In this document: positions 1 through 8,160 of the stretch, in pieces
Layout of the letters: each line of letters begins with the position of its first letter
Numbering within the stretch: position 1 is the first letter of the stretch
Source: an uncultured Colwellia sp.
GTDB taxonomy: Bacteria; Pseudomonadota; Gammaproteobacteria; Enterobacterales; Alteromonadaceae
Reading direction: 5' to 3'
DNA length: 19,060 bases
Assembly: GCA_913020705.1 (NCBI GenBank)
Contig: CAJWBY010000084.1
Span: 1-19,060, forward strand
Notes under the pieces: generated by a model
Seen by the model: only the letters and a program-made list of their open reading frames with translations
What the model was told of the DNA's origin: nothing
The model's database searches: none
Program-made: the position numbers and the translations under genes

Positions 1-1919
1 TAGCGCTTTTGTTCGTATAAACTGTGTGCCGATAATTGACTTGCTATCTGCACCTGCTTCAACGCTGTTGGCGATAATTTTTTAATTGGATAACTTGTAT
101 CTGCTTTTTTCACAGATGAATTCCCTACAAAATCATAAATAACGCCATGGGTATTCAGCACAAATTCACTCATGGTTTTTACCATAAAAAAATCTTTAAC
201 GTCGAATGAGTATTGCACGGCATGCGTTGCTAATTGCAGTGAGCGGTCATCATTTGGATACTGTTTAATAAATAATTTATCGAAGTTATTCCGTTCATCA
301 ATGCGTTGCTTATATAGAGCATTTTCATCTGTTTTTTCAGTATTAGGTATAGCTTTTAACAACTCTCGAATGGTTAGTGTTGTCGCATAAGCCGACTGTA
401 ACTTAAGTGGTGCTAACGCTTGTGTCGCATAAGGAGAGTAATAAGCAATATCTTCATAACTTTTGAGTGCCTTTATGTATTGTTGCGCTTCAAAATTAGC
501 ATCTGCATAAAGATATTCATCGGTTAAAACATCTCTCGTTATTAAGTCTGCAGCCTGCGGTAATTTGGCTAATTGCAAATAGGTTGCTAGTGCCGCTGCC
601 GCTTCACTGAAGTCTTCAACTCTTACTTTACCTTGGCTCTGTGATTGAGCACGAGCGTAAACACGACGAGCATGTTCATCACTAAATTTAAGTAAATGAG
701 GAAGTAACTCATCTTGTATTGATAAGGACGTTTGGTGCCAAAATTTACCCTCAAGCCCATATTGCTTAATGTAATTATTTTTTAGCTGATGCATCGACGA
801 AAATTTTCCATCACGATGATATATGTCTAATAAGGCTAATGAATATCGTGCAGACCAAATATTGTCTTTTTCTAAGTTTATGTAAGCTTTATAGGTAAGT
901 TCTGCATCCGATTTTAATTCTTTGTTCAATAAAAATGTTGCCAAATTTTCAAATAACACATGTTGATATAACGCTAAATATTGAGACGAATGTTGCTTTT
1001 TCACTAGCTTAACCAAAGATTCAGATTGCGCTTGTTGGCTTAATGAAACACTTAATACTCGCTGGGTATCGATAGCCAAATTTTGATAACGGTCATTCAA
1101 AACAGCAAAAGAAAATTCATTTTGATAAGGCAGTTGTTTTTCAGCCGCTATTATCGCTTCAAATACATTTAAGAAGGCAATATCAGCTTCAGGTAGCCTA
1201 TTCAACTTGAACAAAGACCAACCTGACATATAAATACTATTCACTAAGTAGTTATCGTTGTTTGGTGCTTTTACTACCTTATCGTAAGCGCTAATAGCCG
1301 CAGAATAATCTTGGAGGTTGTAATAGATTTCACCACGCCTAAAATTAAGTTCAGCTAAGTATTTAGTCGTAGGATGCTGCGTAATTAAAAGCTCCATTTC
1401 ATCTAAGCTTTCATCTATTCTTCCTTGTAAATCCAATGCTTTAGCCAGTTGATAGCGAATATGTTCATTCTCACTGTGTTCTGGATAATTTTTTAACAGC
1501 TTTTGATAACTAACAATCAGGGTTGTTAACGCTTTGTCATCTTTTTTCAGTTGAGCTAATGTCAGGTTTACATCATCACCATTGCCGTTGTCTGTGCCAC
1601 CGAAAGACTCATTTTCAAAGACCTCTGTGTTAATTTGCACTAAACGATATTCCACCTTAGTTTTAACTTGAGGATCCGGCTCTAAGGTCAATAATTGTTG
1701 GTATATCTCAGCAAGTTTTTCAGCTCTTACGGCTTTATCTGCCGTAAATTTTTCTAATGTTAGGGTACCTTGTTGTTCAGCAAGATCAGACAAGCTTGCT
1801 CGCTGATTTTTTGGCTTATCAAGATCAGCATCATTTGACGTGCTCATACAGCCAGAAATAATTAAACAACTTAGCAAAAATATGAGTGATATTGGCCGAT
1901 GTAAAGGAATACGATGCAT
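1..1919 (-). CDS. TPR-repeat lipoprotein, C-terminus cut off by window edge
   Basis: The reading frame is open from an ATG at 1919 to base 1, giving about 639 residues with no stop. The N-terminus is a lipoprotein signal: a hydrophobic stretch ending in the lipobox ISGC, lipidated Cys at residue 24. Behind a linker rich in D, K and N come helical pairs typical of tetratricopeptide repeats, around residues 130-230 (for example YQLAKALDLQGRIDESLDEM and the following LNFRRGEIYYNLQDYSAAI), with more helical repeat-like sequence after that. It is expected to be anchored in the outer membrane facing the periplasm and to act as a scaffold. Its ATG overlaps the stop of the upstream 701-residue gene as TAATG, which suggests translational coupling. 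It may correspond to a TPR scaffold of a Glt/Nfs-like envelope machine, but that is inference. The start is well supported. Confidence 0.9.
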   Translation of the reverse strand, partial: MHRIPLHRPISLIFLLSCLIISGCMSTSNDADLDKPKNQRASLSDLAEQQGTLTLEKFTADKAVRAEKLAEIYQQLLTLEPDPQVKTKVEYRLVQINTEVFENESFGGTDNGNGDDVNLTLAQLKKDDKALTTLIVSYQKLLKNYPEHSENEHIRYQLAKALDLQGRIDESLDEMELLITQHPTTKYLAELNFRRGEIYYNLQDYSAAISAYDKVVKAPNNDNYLVNSIYMSGWSLFKLNRLPEADIAFLNVFEAIIAAEKQLPYQNEFSFAVLNDRYQNLAIDTQRVLSVSLSQQAQSESLVKLVKKQHSSQYLALYQHVLFENLATFLLNKELKSDAELTYKAYINLEKDNIWSARYSLALLDIYHRDGKFSSMHQLKNNYIKQYGLEGKFWHQTSLSIQDELLPHLLKFSDEHARRVYARAQSQSQGKVRVEDFSEAAAALATYLQLAKLPQAADLITRDVLTDEYLYADANFEAQQYIKALKSYEDIAYYSPYATQALAPLKLQSAYATTLTIRELLKAIPNTEKTDENALYKQRIDERNNFDKLFIKQYPNDDRSLQLATHAVQYSFDVKDFFMVKTMSEFVLNTHGVIYDFVGNSSVKKADTSYPIKKLSPTALKQVQIASQLSAHSLYEQKR

Positions 1920-4024
1920 TACAACGTTTCCTTATTTAGCAAGTTAGGGGCTAACTGTTTTTCAATGCGTTTATCAAACTTAGCCATACTTTCTAAAACG
2001 GCAGCCATTTCATGTCGAGACGTTAATAAATGAGCTTCTAATACCAAGCGTTGGTTATCGACAAATTGTCGAACATTTTTCTGTATCTTATTACTGGTCT
2101 TCTCTCTTAATTTAGCAACATTGACTAACTGTGCTTCTATGCCCGTCGCACTGTTTTCAATGCGCTCTGCCAAGTCTGATAACAATAGGCTTGAATCTTT
2201 AAGCACGGCAAATCGATTTCTTTGCTGTTTGGCTTGCAGTAAAAGTTGATCAATTTCTTTTAGCAGTTTTTTATGTTGCCATAATCGTTCAGGAAACGAT
2301 TGCTGTAACTGCCAAGTCAACACACCTTCAACACGCTTTAATCTGTTTTGATACTCTTCTATATTTCTGTTGCCATCAATGCTAGAAATTGCCTGTTTAC
2401 TTGCCTTAATACGTTCAAGCCATTCTTCTTGCTCTTGACTAGCAAAAACATCTCCTTGTAACTCTGATTCTGCATTGGCCACAATGTTAGCAATAGATTG
2501 TTTTTTGTCGCTTAGCTGAGCAATAATGGCGCGATAATTCGCTTGTTGTTGCGCTTCAAAAACCTTAGTCTTGCGTTTACTATTTAACGTTAAGGTATCT
2601 TTCAACCATTGATTTTTTTGCTGTTGCCCGTTCAAATGTGAAGTAATTAAATCTAGCTCAACTAATGTTTGAAAGTCTGCTTGTAGTTCGTTATCTAACA
2701 AAGCTTTTTGTAACCAAACAGAATCTGTTGAATACACGTTATTAGTGAAAAATGGCATCGTCAACTGAGCCGATATTGCAGGCTTAGTAACCGTTAATAG
2801 GAAGTTTTCTTTTTTCGGAGAGAAGGTTAATAAGTCGTCCGTCGTCAAAAACATTTGATGAAAATTGTCTAATTCCGTTATTCGTTGTTTATATAAGCGC
2901 TCTGAATTTTGGTAACTTGTCATTCCTTCTTCAAGCGACATTTGGTCGACAACTTGCCCAGCCAGTAACAACGACGCTTGCCAACCTAGGTTTGAATAGG
3001 GGAAACGTTCTTTGATCACATTAAATAATTTTAATGACATCGTATATTGTTTTATTTTTTGCGCTGAAAAAGCAAAAATAAAGAGTGCTGACTCGGTGTA
3101 AGGACTGTCTTGAGGAAAATCCTTTAATTCATAATAAGCCGCTTCGTAGCGTTCTTGTTTCACATACATTTGAGCCAATAATAATTGTGCATAATCATTA
3201 ACGGCTTGTTGTTGAATTTTTTCATCATTAGTTTTTTCACTGAGCCCTTCTTCATTTTCATCGGAAAAAGGATTAAACAACAAGTGCCAAAATGTTTTAG
3301 AAGGCGGTAACCACAGCGTATTTTTTATTGCTGTTAGTTTAGGTTTAGCCAGTTCAAAATCACCCTGTTCCATATGCAATAAAGCTTGATTCAGTTTGAT
3401 ATAGGCATCTGAAAAATATTGTCGTTCTGATGACTTATCATCATGAAATTCTTCAGAAGCAGTGGCTGACTGTATAGGTAATTCTGGCCAGTAGGCAAGC
3501 TGATTTAAAATTTGATATTGGTCGTTATAAGGATTGGAAATTTCTGTAATTTGACTCAGTGTTTGTTTAGCCGTGTTGGTATCGCCTTGTTGAATTTGTT
3601 GTTCGGCTAATTGTAATAAAGCAATTAACCTTAATTCTTTAGGGGACGTATTCGATTTACTTTCATCAACATTATTTACCATCGCACCTGTTTGTTCTAT
3701 TTGAAGTGCTTTCAATGATTCGGTTGCTTGATGATGCAGACCAACAGTAACTTGCAAACCAGCTTCGAAAAGACGACTTCGTGATGAGTGGCTATTAAAG
3801 CGTTGACGATTCAAATTAATTTGGTTGAGCGCCTCGCCGAAATCACCGGTAAAATAATAGTATAAGGCTTTCCGGTATAACTTATCTTCAAGGTGCGCGG
3901 GTGCAGCAACCGTGTCAGCTAAGGTTGGCTTAACCATTGTTAAACTTATTATGCCACTTAACAGTACGACTTTGACTATATGGGCAAAGCTCAAGTCCAA
4001 GTTAGGGTTCAAGTTAAGGCGCAT
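1919..4024 (-). CDS. Exported TPR / coiled-coil protein, 701 aa
   Basis: The product is not recognised as a named family. Residues 1-37 form a long signal peptide with a hydrophobic core (VVLLSGIISL) and a plausible cleavage after LADTVA or nearby. Residues 45-95 and 270-345 look like TPR helices, including a stretch with AQLLLAQMYVKQERYEAAYY. The last 200 or so residues are rich in Q, K, E and L and should form long helices or coiled coil. It is probably a periplasmic scaffold working with the TPR lipoprotein encoded next. It begins 6 bases after the upstream 194-residue gene and its stop overlaps the next start, so it sits firmly in the operon. Size and TPR content recall the GltC/GltD-type proteins of the Myxococcus envelope machinery, but I see no diagnostic motif that proves homology. 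Confidence 0.9.
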   Translation of the reverse strand: MRLNLNPNLDLSFAHIVKVVLLSGIISLTMVKPTLADTVAAPAHLEDKLYRKALYYYFTGDFGEALNQINLNRQRFNSHSSRSRLFEAGLQVTVGLHHQATESLKALQIEQTGAMVNNVDESKSNTSPKELRLIALLQLAEQQIQQGDTNTAKQTLSQITEISNPYNDQYQILNQLAYWPELPIQSATASEEFHDDKSSERQYFSDAYIKLNQALLHMEQGDFELAKPKLTAIKNTLWLPPSKTFWHLLFNPFSDENEEGLSEKTNDEKIQQQAVNDYAQLLLAQMYVKQERYEAAYYELKDFPQDSPYTESALFIFAFSAQKIKQYTMSLKLFNVIKERFPYSNLGWQASLLLAGQVVDQMSLEEGMTSYQNSERLYKQRITELDNFHQMFLTTDDLLTFSPKKENFLLTVTKPAISAQLTMPFFTNNVYSTDSVWLQKALLDNELQADFQTLVELDLITSHLNGQQQKNQWLKDTLTLNSKRKTKVFEAQQQANYRAIIAQLSDKKQSIANIVANAESELQGDVFASQEQEEWLERIKASKQAISSIDGNRNIEEYQNRLKRVEGVLTWQLQQSFPERLWQHKKLLKEIDQLLLQAKQQRNRFAVLKDSSLLLSDLAERIENSATGIEAQLVNVAKLREKTSNKIQKNVRQFVDNQRLVLEAHLLTSRHEMAAVLESMAKFDKRIEKQLAPNLLNKETL

Positions 4025-4030
4025 AACTAA

Positions 4031-4615
4031 CTATAAAACCCACTCTTCAACACGAACATTAGCACGATAACTTGATTCATTATCTTCTACTTTTAATTCA
4101 ATCATCACTACGTCATCATCTTTTTCAAATTGATGAGTAACCGCTCTTTTGGTGCTACGCCCTTCTCCATCAAAGCCGGTGAATATCGCCGTTAATTGGT
4201 GTTTCCCTTCTTTTAGATTTCCTAAATAAACTTGCTGAATCCCACCTTTTTCAAGTGCTTTACGTTGGCGTTCAGTATAGAGAAAGCCAGCAACATTTTT
4301 GTCATTAATTTTCAGCTCAACACTGTCAACTTTGAAAAAACGACCAACATCAACAGATACAAAAACAGCAACTTGTGTACTCGCTGGAAATAATAAATCT
4401 TCTTCCAAAATAAACAGATCTCGATTTAACTTCAGTACCTGTTTTTTAATGTCTTCAAGTTCTGTTGATAACGTCCCGTTAGTTTTTGAAGAATCTGGCT
4501 CATTCGCGAAACTATTAACCGACATAACCAATGATAAAAGTAGAATGCTAATGGATAAAACCAGCGATTTATTAACGCGGGTTAGCACTGAAGAAGAGTA
4601 AATATTCATGTTCAT
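4031..4615 (-). CDS. Exported coiled-coil plus beta-domain protein, 194 aa, unknown function
   Basis: The family is not recognised. A signal peptide covers about residues 1-38 (hydrophobic core SLVLSISILLLSLVMSV, cleavage near SFA-NE). Residues 48-75 form a short amphipathic helix, probably a coiled coil (LSTELEDIKKQVLKLNRDL). The rest is beta-rich, with a turn (GNLKEGKHQL) resembling surface domains that decorate envelope proteins. The ATG at 4615 has an AGGTG ribosome binding site 6 bases upstream. It lies 48 bases after the DUF3570 gene and 6 bases before the 701-residue gene. The signal peptide and the context imply a periplasmic accessory protein, perhaps oligomerising through its coiled coil. 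No Cys is visible in the mature part, so it is unlikely to bind haem or carry disulfides. Confidence 0.88.
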   Translation of the reverse strand: MNMNIYSSSVLTRVNKSLVLSISILLLSLVMSVNSFANEPDSSKTNGTLSTELEDIKKQVLKLNRDLFILEEDLLFPASTQVAVFVSVDVGRFFKVDSVELKINDKNVAGFLYTERQRKALEKGGIQQVYLGNLKEGKHQLTAIFTGFDGEGRSTKRAVTHQFEKDDDVVMIELKVEDNESSYRANVRVEEWVL

Positions 4616-4663
4616 AAATTACACCTAGGGCAGCTTTAAAACTGTCTAAATTTATAAAAAAGA

Positions 4664-5857
4664 TTAAAAATAAACGCTATAAAACGCACGAATTACATTA
4701 GCTGAAAAACCATATAAAGCTTCATTACCTACTCCACCTTCAGCCAGCGGGTTTCTGAAGTTGTTATAATTGAAATCAATATAATCCCATTGCAAAGAAG
4801 CTTCAGAACGTGAACTACCAAACGATAAACTATCAAGTAATGAATAGGTTATTCCTATACCTACCGTCATGTTGTCGAAGTCGCTAAGTTCTTTATCTCT
4901 CGCAAGGTAATTTTGTGCATCTTTATATGCGAATAAATCACTATAAAAGTTTGCTTGGCTTTGCTCGTAATAACGCCATTTTAATTCAAGCTCAAAGGCT
5001 TCACCAAACGGATGTCTATAACCTAGCTCAACATCATTCGATTTTATTTCCCAACTGTCACTGAAATAGCGATAGTGGAAAAAAAGTGCAGCTCGATAAG
5101 GCAGGTAATAACTGGCTGATAATTTGGTCGCAAATGAATTTCGCGTTTGTGGGTATATTTCAGATTGGTAACCAACACCTGAAGGCGTTGAGTTGTCTAT
5201 ATAGCGGACGGTGCGATAAGGGTTATTCAAATATCCGTCATCTGCGATAGCTTCAATACTTAAACTGGCAGTTAAATTTCGGGTTAATATTTGGTTTAAA
5301 CCTGCGCGTATACGGTATTGTTGGCTTTCTTCTTCAAAAACCTCGTCACCATTACGTTTGATATCATTGTCGCCATAAGAAAAACCCATACTAATATTAG
5401 TGAGATCGCCAAACGTATCATGCGAGACATTGAAGCTTAGCGACTGCGCGAAATAATCATCTTCATCGCTTTGACGTACATTGAACGACATAATGGTTTT
5501 TTCGTGTAAATATTCAATGCCTAGTTGCCCTTCGTTTCGCTCTTCAGTGTAGGCGCTTGCGGTACTGAGTACATCAACAGACGCTGATGAAATACTGTCT
5601 AAATAATAATATGCGGTAACCGATACAGATTCTGTCGCCTTTTTTCTCAAGAGAATTGACGGACCGTCGATTTTCATCCCACCACCTTCATAACTGTGGT
5701 AAAGCACATCAACGCGATCTGCTGCTAAAACGGCAGCTTGGCTTGAAGTGATGCTAAGCATAAAACCAAAGAATACACTTAAGCACATGCTTAAGTGTAT
5801 TCTTAACTTAGCGATAAGTTTTGACGCTGATAAAGCACCTGCTTTCATTTTTTGCAT
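4664..5857 (-). CDS. DUF3570 outer-membrane beta-barrel protein
   Basis: The 397-residue protein starts with a signal peptide ending near SSQAAVLA. The mature part alternates aromatic and polar residues in many predicted amphipathic strands, with an early LYHSYEGGGMKIDGPS region characteristic of DUF3570 proteins, and ends in FYSVYF, a C-terminal aromatic insertion signal. The predicted place is the outer membrane. The frame stays open upstream to an ATG at 5929, but that start would overlap the DUF4266 gene by 62 bases and put charged sequence before the signal peptide. I therefore choose the ATG at 5857, 10 bases after the DUF4266 stop, although it lacks a good Shine-Dalgarno; coupling from the upstream gene could explain this. 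A 36-base palindrome lies inside the signal-peptide region. DUF3570 genes are, from my recollection of the family, often next to DUF4266, TlpA and ApbE genes. The molecular function is unknown. Confidence 0.9.
   Translation of the reverse strand: MQKMKAGALSASKLIAKLRIHLSMCLSVFFGFMLSITSSQAAVLAADRVDVLYHSYEGGGMKIDGPSILLRKKATESVSVTAYYYLDSISSASVDVLSTASAYTEERNEGQLGIEYLHEKTIMSFNVRQSDEDDYFAQSLSFNVSHDTFGDLTNISMGFSYGDNDIKRNGDEVFEEESQQYRIRAGLNQILTRNLTASLSIEAIADDGYLNNPYRTVRYIDNSTPSGVGYQSEIYPQTRNSFATKLSASYYLPYRAALFFHYRYFSDSWEIKSNDVELGYRHPFGEAFELELKWRYYEQSQANFYSDLFAYKDAQNYLARDKELSDFDNMTVGIGITYSLLDSLSFGSSRSEASLQWDYIDFNYNNFRNPLAEGGVGNEALYGFSANVIRAFYSVYF
5769..5804. repeat. Perfect palindrome, 16-bp arms, 4-nt loop, inside DUF3570 signal-peptide region
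   Basis: The left arm (5769-5784) is exactly complementary to the right arm (5789-5804), separated by ACAT. Each arm contains CTTAAG. On the coding strand the loop carries the in-frame ATG of residue 24, so the hairpin spans the codons of the hydrophobic signal core. It lies about 65-100 bases after the DUF4266 stop. It is not followed by a clean U-tract, so it is not a standard terminator. It could tune DUF3570 expression relative to upstream genes. Confidence 0.85.
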
Positions 5858-5867
5858 GCTATTGAAT

Positions 5868-6104
5868 TTAGTTACAACCACAACCACCACCTTCTGCCCC
5901 TTCTGCGCCACGCGCGGCTTCACGTCCATCTAATACATGAGCAACATGCTTACTTGCAATAGGATGACGAGACGCACTCATAATGGGGTCTGCTAAATTT
6001 TGCCTTTCATAGGGTTTTACCCAGGGCTCAATGGATAAGCTTGCGCAACCCGTTAAACTCATAAGAGAAAGTAAAAAAACAGCTTTAACAATAGTTTTGA
6101 TCAA
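5868..6104 (-). CDS. DUF4266 mini-lipoprotein with C-terminal CGC tail
   Basis: This is a 78-residue lipoprotein. The signal ends in lipobox LTGC, lipidated Cys20, so the mature protein is only about 59 residues. It carries the WVKPYERQNLADPIM segment, an SRHP element and the ending GGGCGCN, all of which match my recollection of DUF4266. Cys75 and Cys77 form a solvent-exposed CxC pair at the extreme C-terminus that could bind a metal, be oxidised, or be modified. The start codon is TTG, chosen because AGGAG lies 6 bases upstream and there is no ATG between it and the conserved core. It sits between the TlpA-type thioredoxin and the DUF3570 barrel, which suggests that the CxC pair could be a thioredoxin substrate. 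Its biochemical role is unknown to me. Confidence 0.9.
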   Translation of the reverse strand: MIKTIVKAVFLLSLMSLTGCASLSIEPWVKPYERQNLADPIMSASRHPIASKHVAHVLDGREAARGAEGAEGGGCGCN

Positions 6105-6110
6105 AGATAA

Positions 6111-6115
6111 CTCCT
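6111..6115 (-). promoter_or_regulatory. Shine-Dalgarno AGGAG that fixes a TTG start
   Basis: On the minus strand AGGAG is followed by TTATCT and then TTG at 6104. This near-ideal site and spacing is the reason for accepting the rare start codon of the DUF4266 gene. Confidence 0.8.
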
Positions 6116-6143
6116 AGGTTTATGCGTTTCATTTTCTGTTCTA

Positions 6144-6647
6144 CTATTCTCTAATCAGCTTTTTAATCGCTTTAGCGTACTTTTTTCCGTAACCGTCTTT
6201 AAAACCACGATAGACATAACGCACGATACCATCGCGATCGACAAGAACGGTTGTTGGCATAGCCTGTACATCGTATGTCTCAGAAAGCTTATTGGTTTCA
6301 TCAAAAAATATTGAGAAGCTTAAATCCAAATTAGCGAGAAAATCCTTACCTGCTTGATTTTCTTGTTCAACGTTAATACCCCATACTTGAACGCCTAAGT
6401 CTTGGTATTTATCTTGTAATTCTTGAAGTACCGGCATTTCTTTACGGCACGGCCCACACCATGAAGCCCAAAAATTAATTAAAATAATGTTGCCTCGTTG
6501 CTCGGTTAAATTAAAGTTCTTACCTTGCATATCCTTTAAAGTAAAATCAGGTGCAGGTTGGCCTATGGTAACTCCATGTACATTCATTGAGATAAAAAAG
6601 GCAAGCATAACCAACAAACTTCTGCGCCAAGACTTAATTAAAAACAT
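6144..6647 (-). CDS. TlpA/ResA-type thiol-disulfide oxidoreductase
   Basis: The 167-residue thioredoxin-fold protein has an N-terminal signal or anchor (residues 1-25, core LLVMLAFFISM), the AhpC/TSA-Redoxin entry motif GQPAPDFTL, the active site WASWCGPC (Cys64 and Cys67), and a cis-proline after the fold's central insertion (AMPTTVLVD, Pro131). ResA/TlpA proteins reduce disulfides in the periplasm, classically on apocytochromes or metal-site proteins. The next gene encodes a lipoprotein with a C-terminal CxC, a natural candidate substrate; the nearby c-type cytochromes are another. The ATG at 6647 is preceded by AAAGGA at a good distance. Family assignment is certain and the substrate is inference. 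Confidence 0.95.
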   Translation of the reverse strand: MFLIKSWRRSLLVMLAFFISMNVHGVTIGQPAPDFTLKDMQGKNFNLTEQRGNIILINFWASWCGPCRKEMPVLQELQDKYQDLGVQVWGINVEQENQAGKDFLANLDLSFSIFFDETNKLSETYDVQAMPTTVLVDRDGIVRYVYRGFKDGYGKKYAKAIKKLIRE

Positions 6648-6715
6648 ATATTTTCCTTTATAGTTAACCGTGAATATTTCAGTATTTATTTCCTAGATAT
6701 TAAGTACATCTACAC

Positions 6716-7387
6716 TTAGAAATAAACAGAAAACCCAGTAACGAAATTCAGATTGTGCGTTGTTTTAGACTCACCGGTGACTTGTGTATCAAAAACATAA
6801 TCACTCATGCCAATATCCCATGCTACCCAGTCATTAATGAATACTCGGTAATTAGCCGTAAAATTAACGGTGAACTGTTCGTCACCAGCAAACTCTGTGC
6901 TGCCTGCACCAAGCTCTATTGAAAATATGCTATTGAGTACTAAATCTTTGCTGAAAAAGATTTCCCCGGGAAGAAGATTGTAGCCAATATTTAAACCGTA
7001 ATAGGTTAAATCTCGTTGTTCATCTGTTAGCAATGGCGCTGAATTTACTAATTTCTCAAAACTGGTTTCGCCACCTTTACCTTGACCATAGCGAGCTTTC
7101 AAATAGAAGTTTTCGGTCATATGATAGCCAATGTGTACGCCCATCCAACCACTGTTTTCGAAATCTTCAATCGAAATAATACCGCCTTGAAGTCCTATTT
7201 CGAAATTTTCTGAATCAAGTACGTCATCTAAAATTTCGCGTCGTTCAACATCCGCTTTAACGTGTATCTGAGCATCGAGTTCTTGCTCTGTAGCATTCGC
7301 GGCATAAGAGAAAGACAATGCACCTATCAATAATGTGCTTATAGTAATAAACGGTTTTAAAAAAATACGCTGAATCCTATTTTCCAT
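6716..7387 (-). CDS. Outer-membrane beta-barrel protein, 223 aa
   Basis: A signal peptide (about residues 1-32, ending NATEQ) is followed by an acidic linker and a small barrel of roughly eight strands, with segments such as GLQGGIISIEDF, GVHIGYHMTENFYLKARYGQG and YYGLNIGYNLLPG. The protein ends in GFSVYF, the C-terminal phenylalanine signal of outer-membrane barrels. It resembles the small outer-membrane barrel family that NCBI names for myxobacteria and relatives, from memory and unconfirmed. The start overlaps the end of the upstream SH3-barrel gene by 31 bases; AAGAG about 8 bases before the ATG supports it. The two neighbouring barrels look like a divergent pair that may form a complex or sit in the same machine. 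Confidence 0.88.
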   Translation of the reverse strand: MENRIQRIFLKPFITISTLLIGALSFSYAANATEQELDAQIHVKADVERREILDDVLDSENFEIGLQGGIISIEDFENSGWMGVHIGYHMTENFYLKARYGQGKGGETSFEKLVNSAPLLTDEQRDLTYYGLNIGYNLLPGEIFFSKDLVLNSIFSIELGAGSTEFAGDEQFTVNFTANYRVFINDWVAWDIGMSDYVFDTQVTGESKTTHNLNFVTGFSVYF

Positions 7388-8103
7388 GTGTGGATCTCTT
7401 CATTGGTATCTCGGTCGGTTAATGCTAACGAGAGCTTATATTCGGCTCGTAATAAAAAATTGCGAGCAATGTGATATTTAATGCCTGCAGCGGCACTCAT
7501 TAAGGTATTTTGTCGACTTTCTGAGTCAGCTAAAACACTATGAGGTTGAGTGTCGATAACTCCCCCACCTATACCTATATAGGGTGTTACTGTCCAATCG
7601 GGTCTGGGCTGACTGAACAGCATGACTTCATATATATTGCTGTCTGAAATATTACCCAGTGCTTTACCTGCCGAGATTTCTGCACTAAAAACAGGTGTAA
7701 AAGCGTAACCTAGATAAACGTTATAAAAATTTGCCCCTTCTAAATCACCAAACATTACCCCACCTTCAACAGTACGGTTCTGAAAATTGTCTTGGTAATT
7801 ATCTTCTTGATTTATCGCTTTGCCATTTTGACTTAAGCCAAATAAATCCTCTTCATGGAGCCAGCCTTCAATACCACGCTTATCTTTTACTTTAAGCCAG
7901 GAAGTGCGTTTAAGAAGTACTATTATATTTTCATTTTTTTCGACTATATGGACAACCGGATAACCCGCACTTGGACCGGAATGCAGTTCAACAAAAGGAA
8001 CATCAATACGCAAACTATTAGCTTGAACAGACTCAGCTAATAGCTTTGGGCTAATTAAAATAAAACCCAATAAAATTATGATTTTTAGCAAGTTATTCAA
8101 CAT
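7357..8103 (-). CDS. SH3-domain plus outer-membrane beta-barrel protein, 248 aa
   Basis: A signal peptide (residues 1-23, ending LLA) precedes a bacterial SH3 domain at about residues 32-90 (VELHSGPSAGYPVVHIVEKNE, then WLKVKDKRGIEGWLHEEDL), a fold that commonly binds peptidoglycan. From about residue 112 a barrel of the same type as the next gene follows (GGVMFGDLEGANFYNVYLGYAF, TPYIGIGGGVID), ending GFSVFF. The layout suggests an outer-membrane protein that also touches the cell wall from the periplasmic side. It is the first gene of the envelope operon proper and starts 57 bases after the cytochrome gene stop on the same strand, with AGAGA close to the ATG. Co-transcription with the cytochrome is therefore possible. 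Confidence 0.9.
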   Translation of the reverse strand: MLNNLLKIIILLGFILISPKLLAESVQANSLRIDVPFVELHSGPSAGYPVVHIVEKNENIIVLLKRTSWLKVKDKRGIEGWLHEEDLFGLSQNGKAINQEDNYQDNFQNRTVEGGVMFGDLEGANFYNVYLGYAFTPVFSAEISAGKALGNISDSNIYEVMLFSQPRPDWTVTPYIGIGGGVIDTQPHSVLADSESRQNTLMSAAAGIKYHIARNFLLRAEYKLSLALTDRDTNEEIHTWKIGFSVFF

Positions 8104-8160
8104 AAGTCTCTATTGTAAAATTCATCTTATTTTCATTCTCTATTTTCCAAGTCTGAATAA

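Noticed and set aside
5858..5929. Earlier ATG at 5929 for the DUF3570 gene
   Set aside because: It lies inside the DUF4266 gene, overlapping it by 62 bases, and would place a run of basic and valine residues before a good signal peptide.
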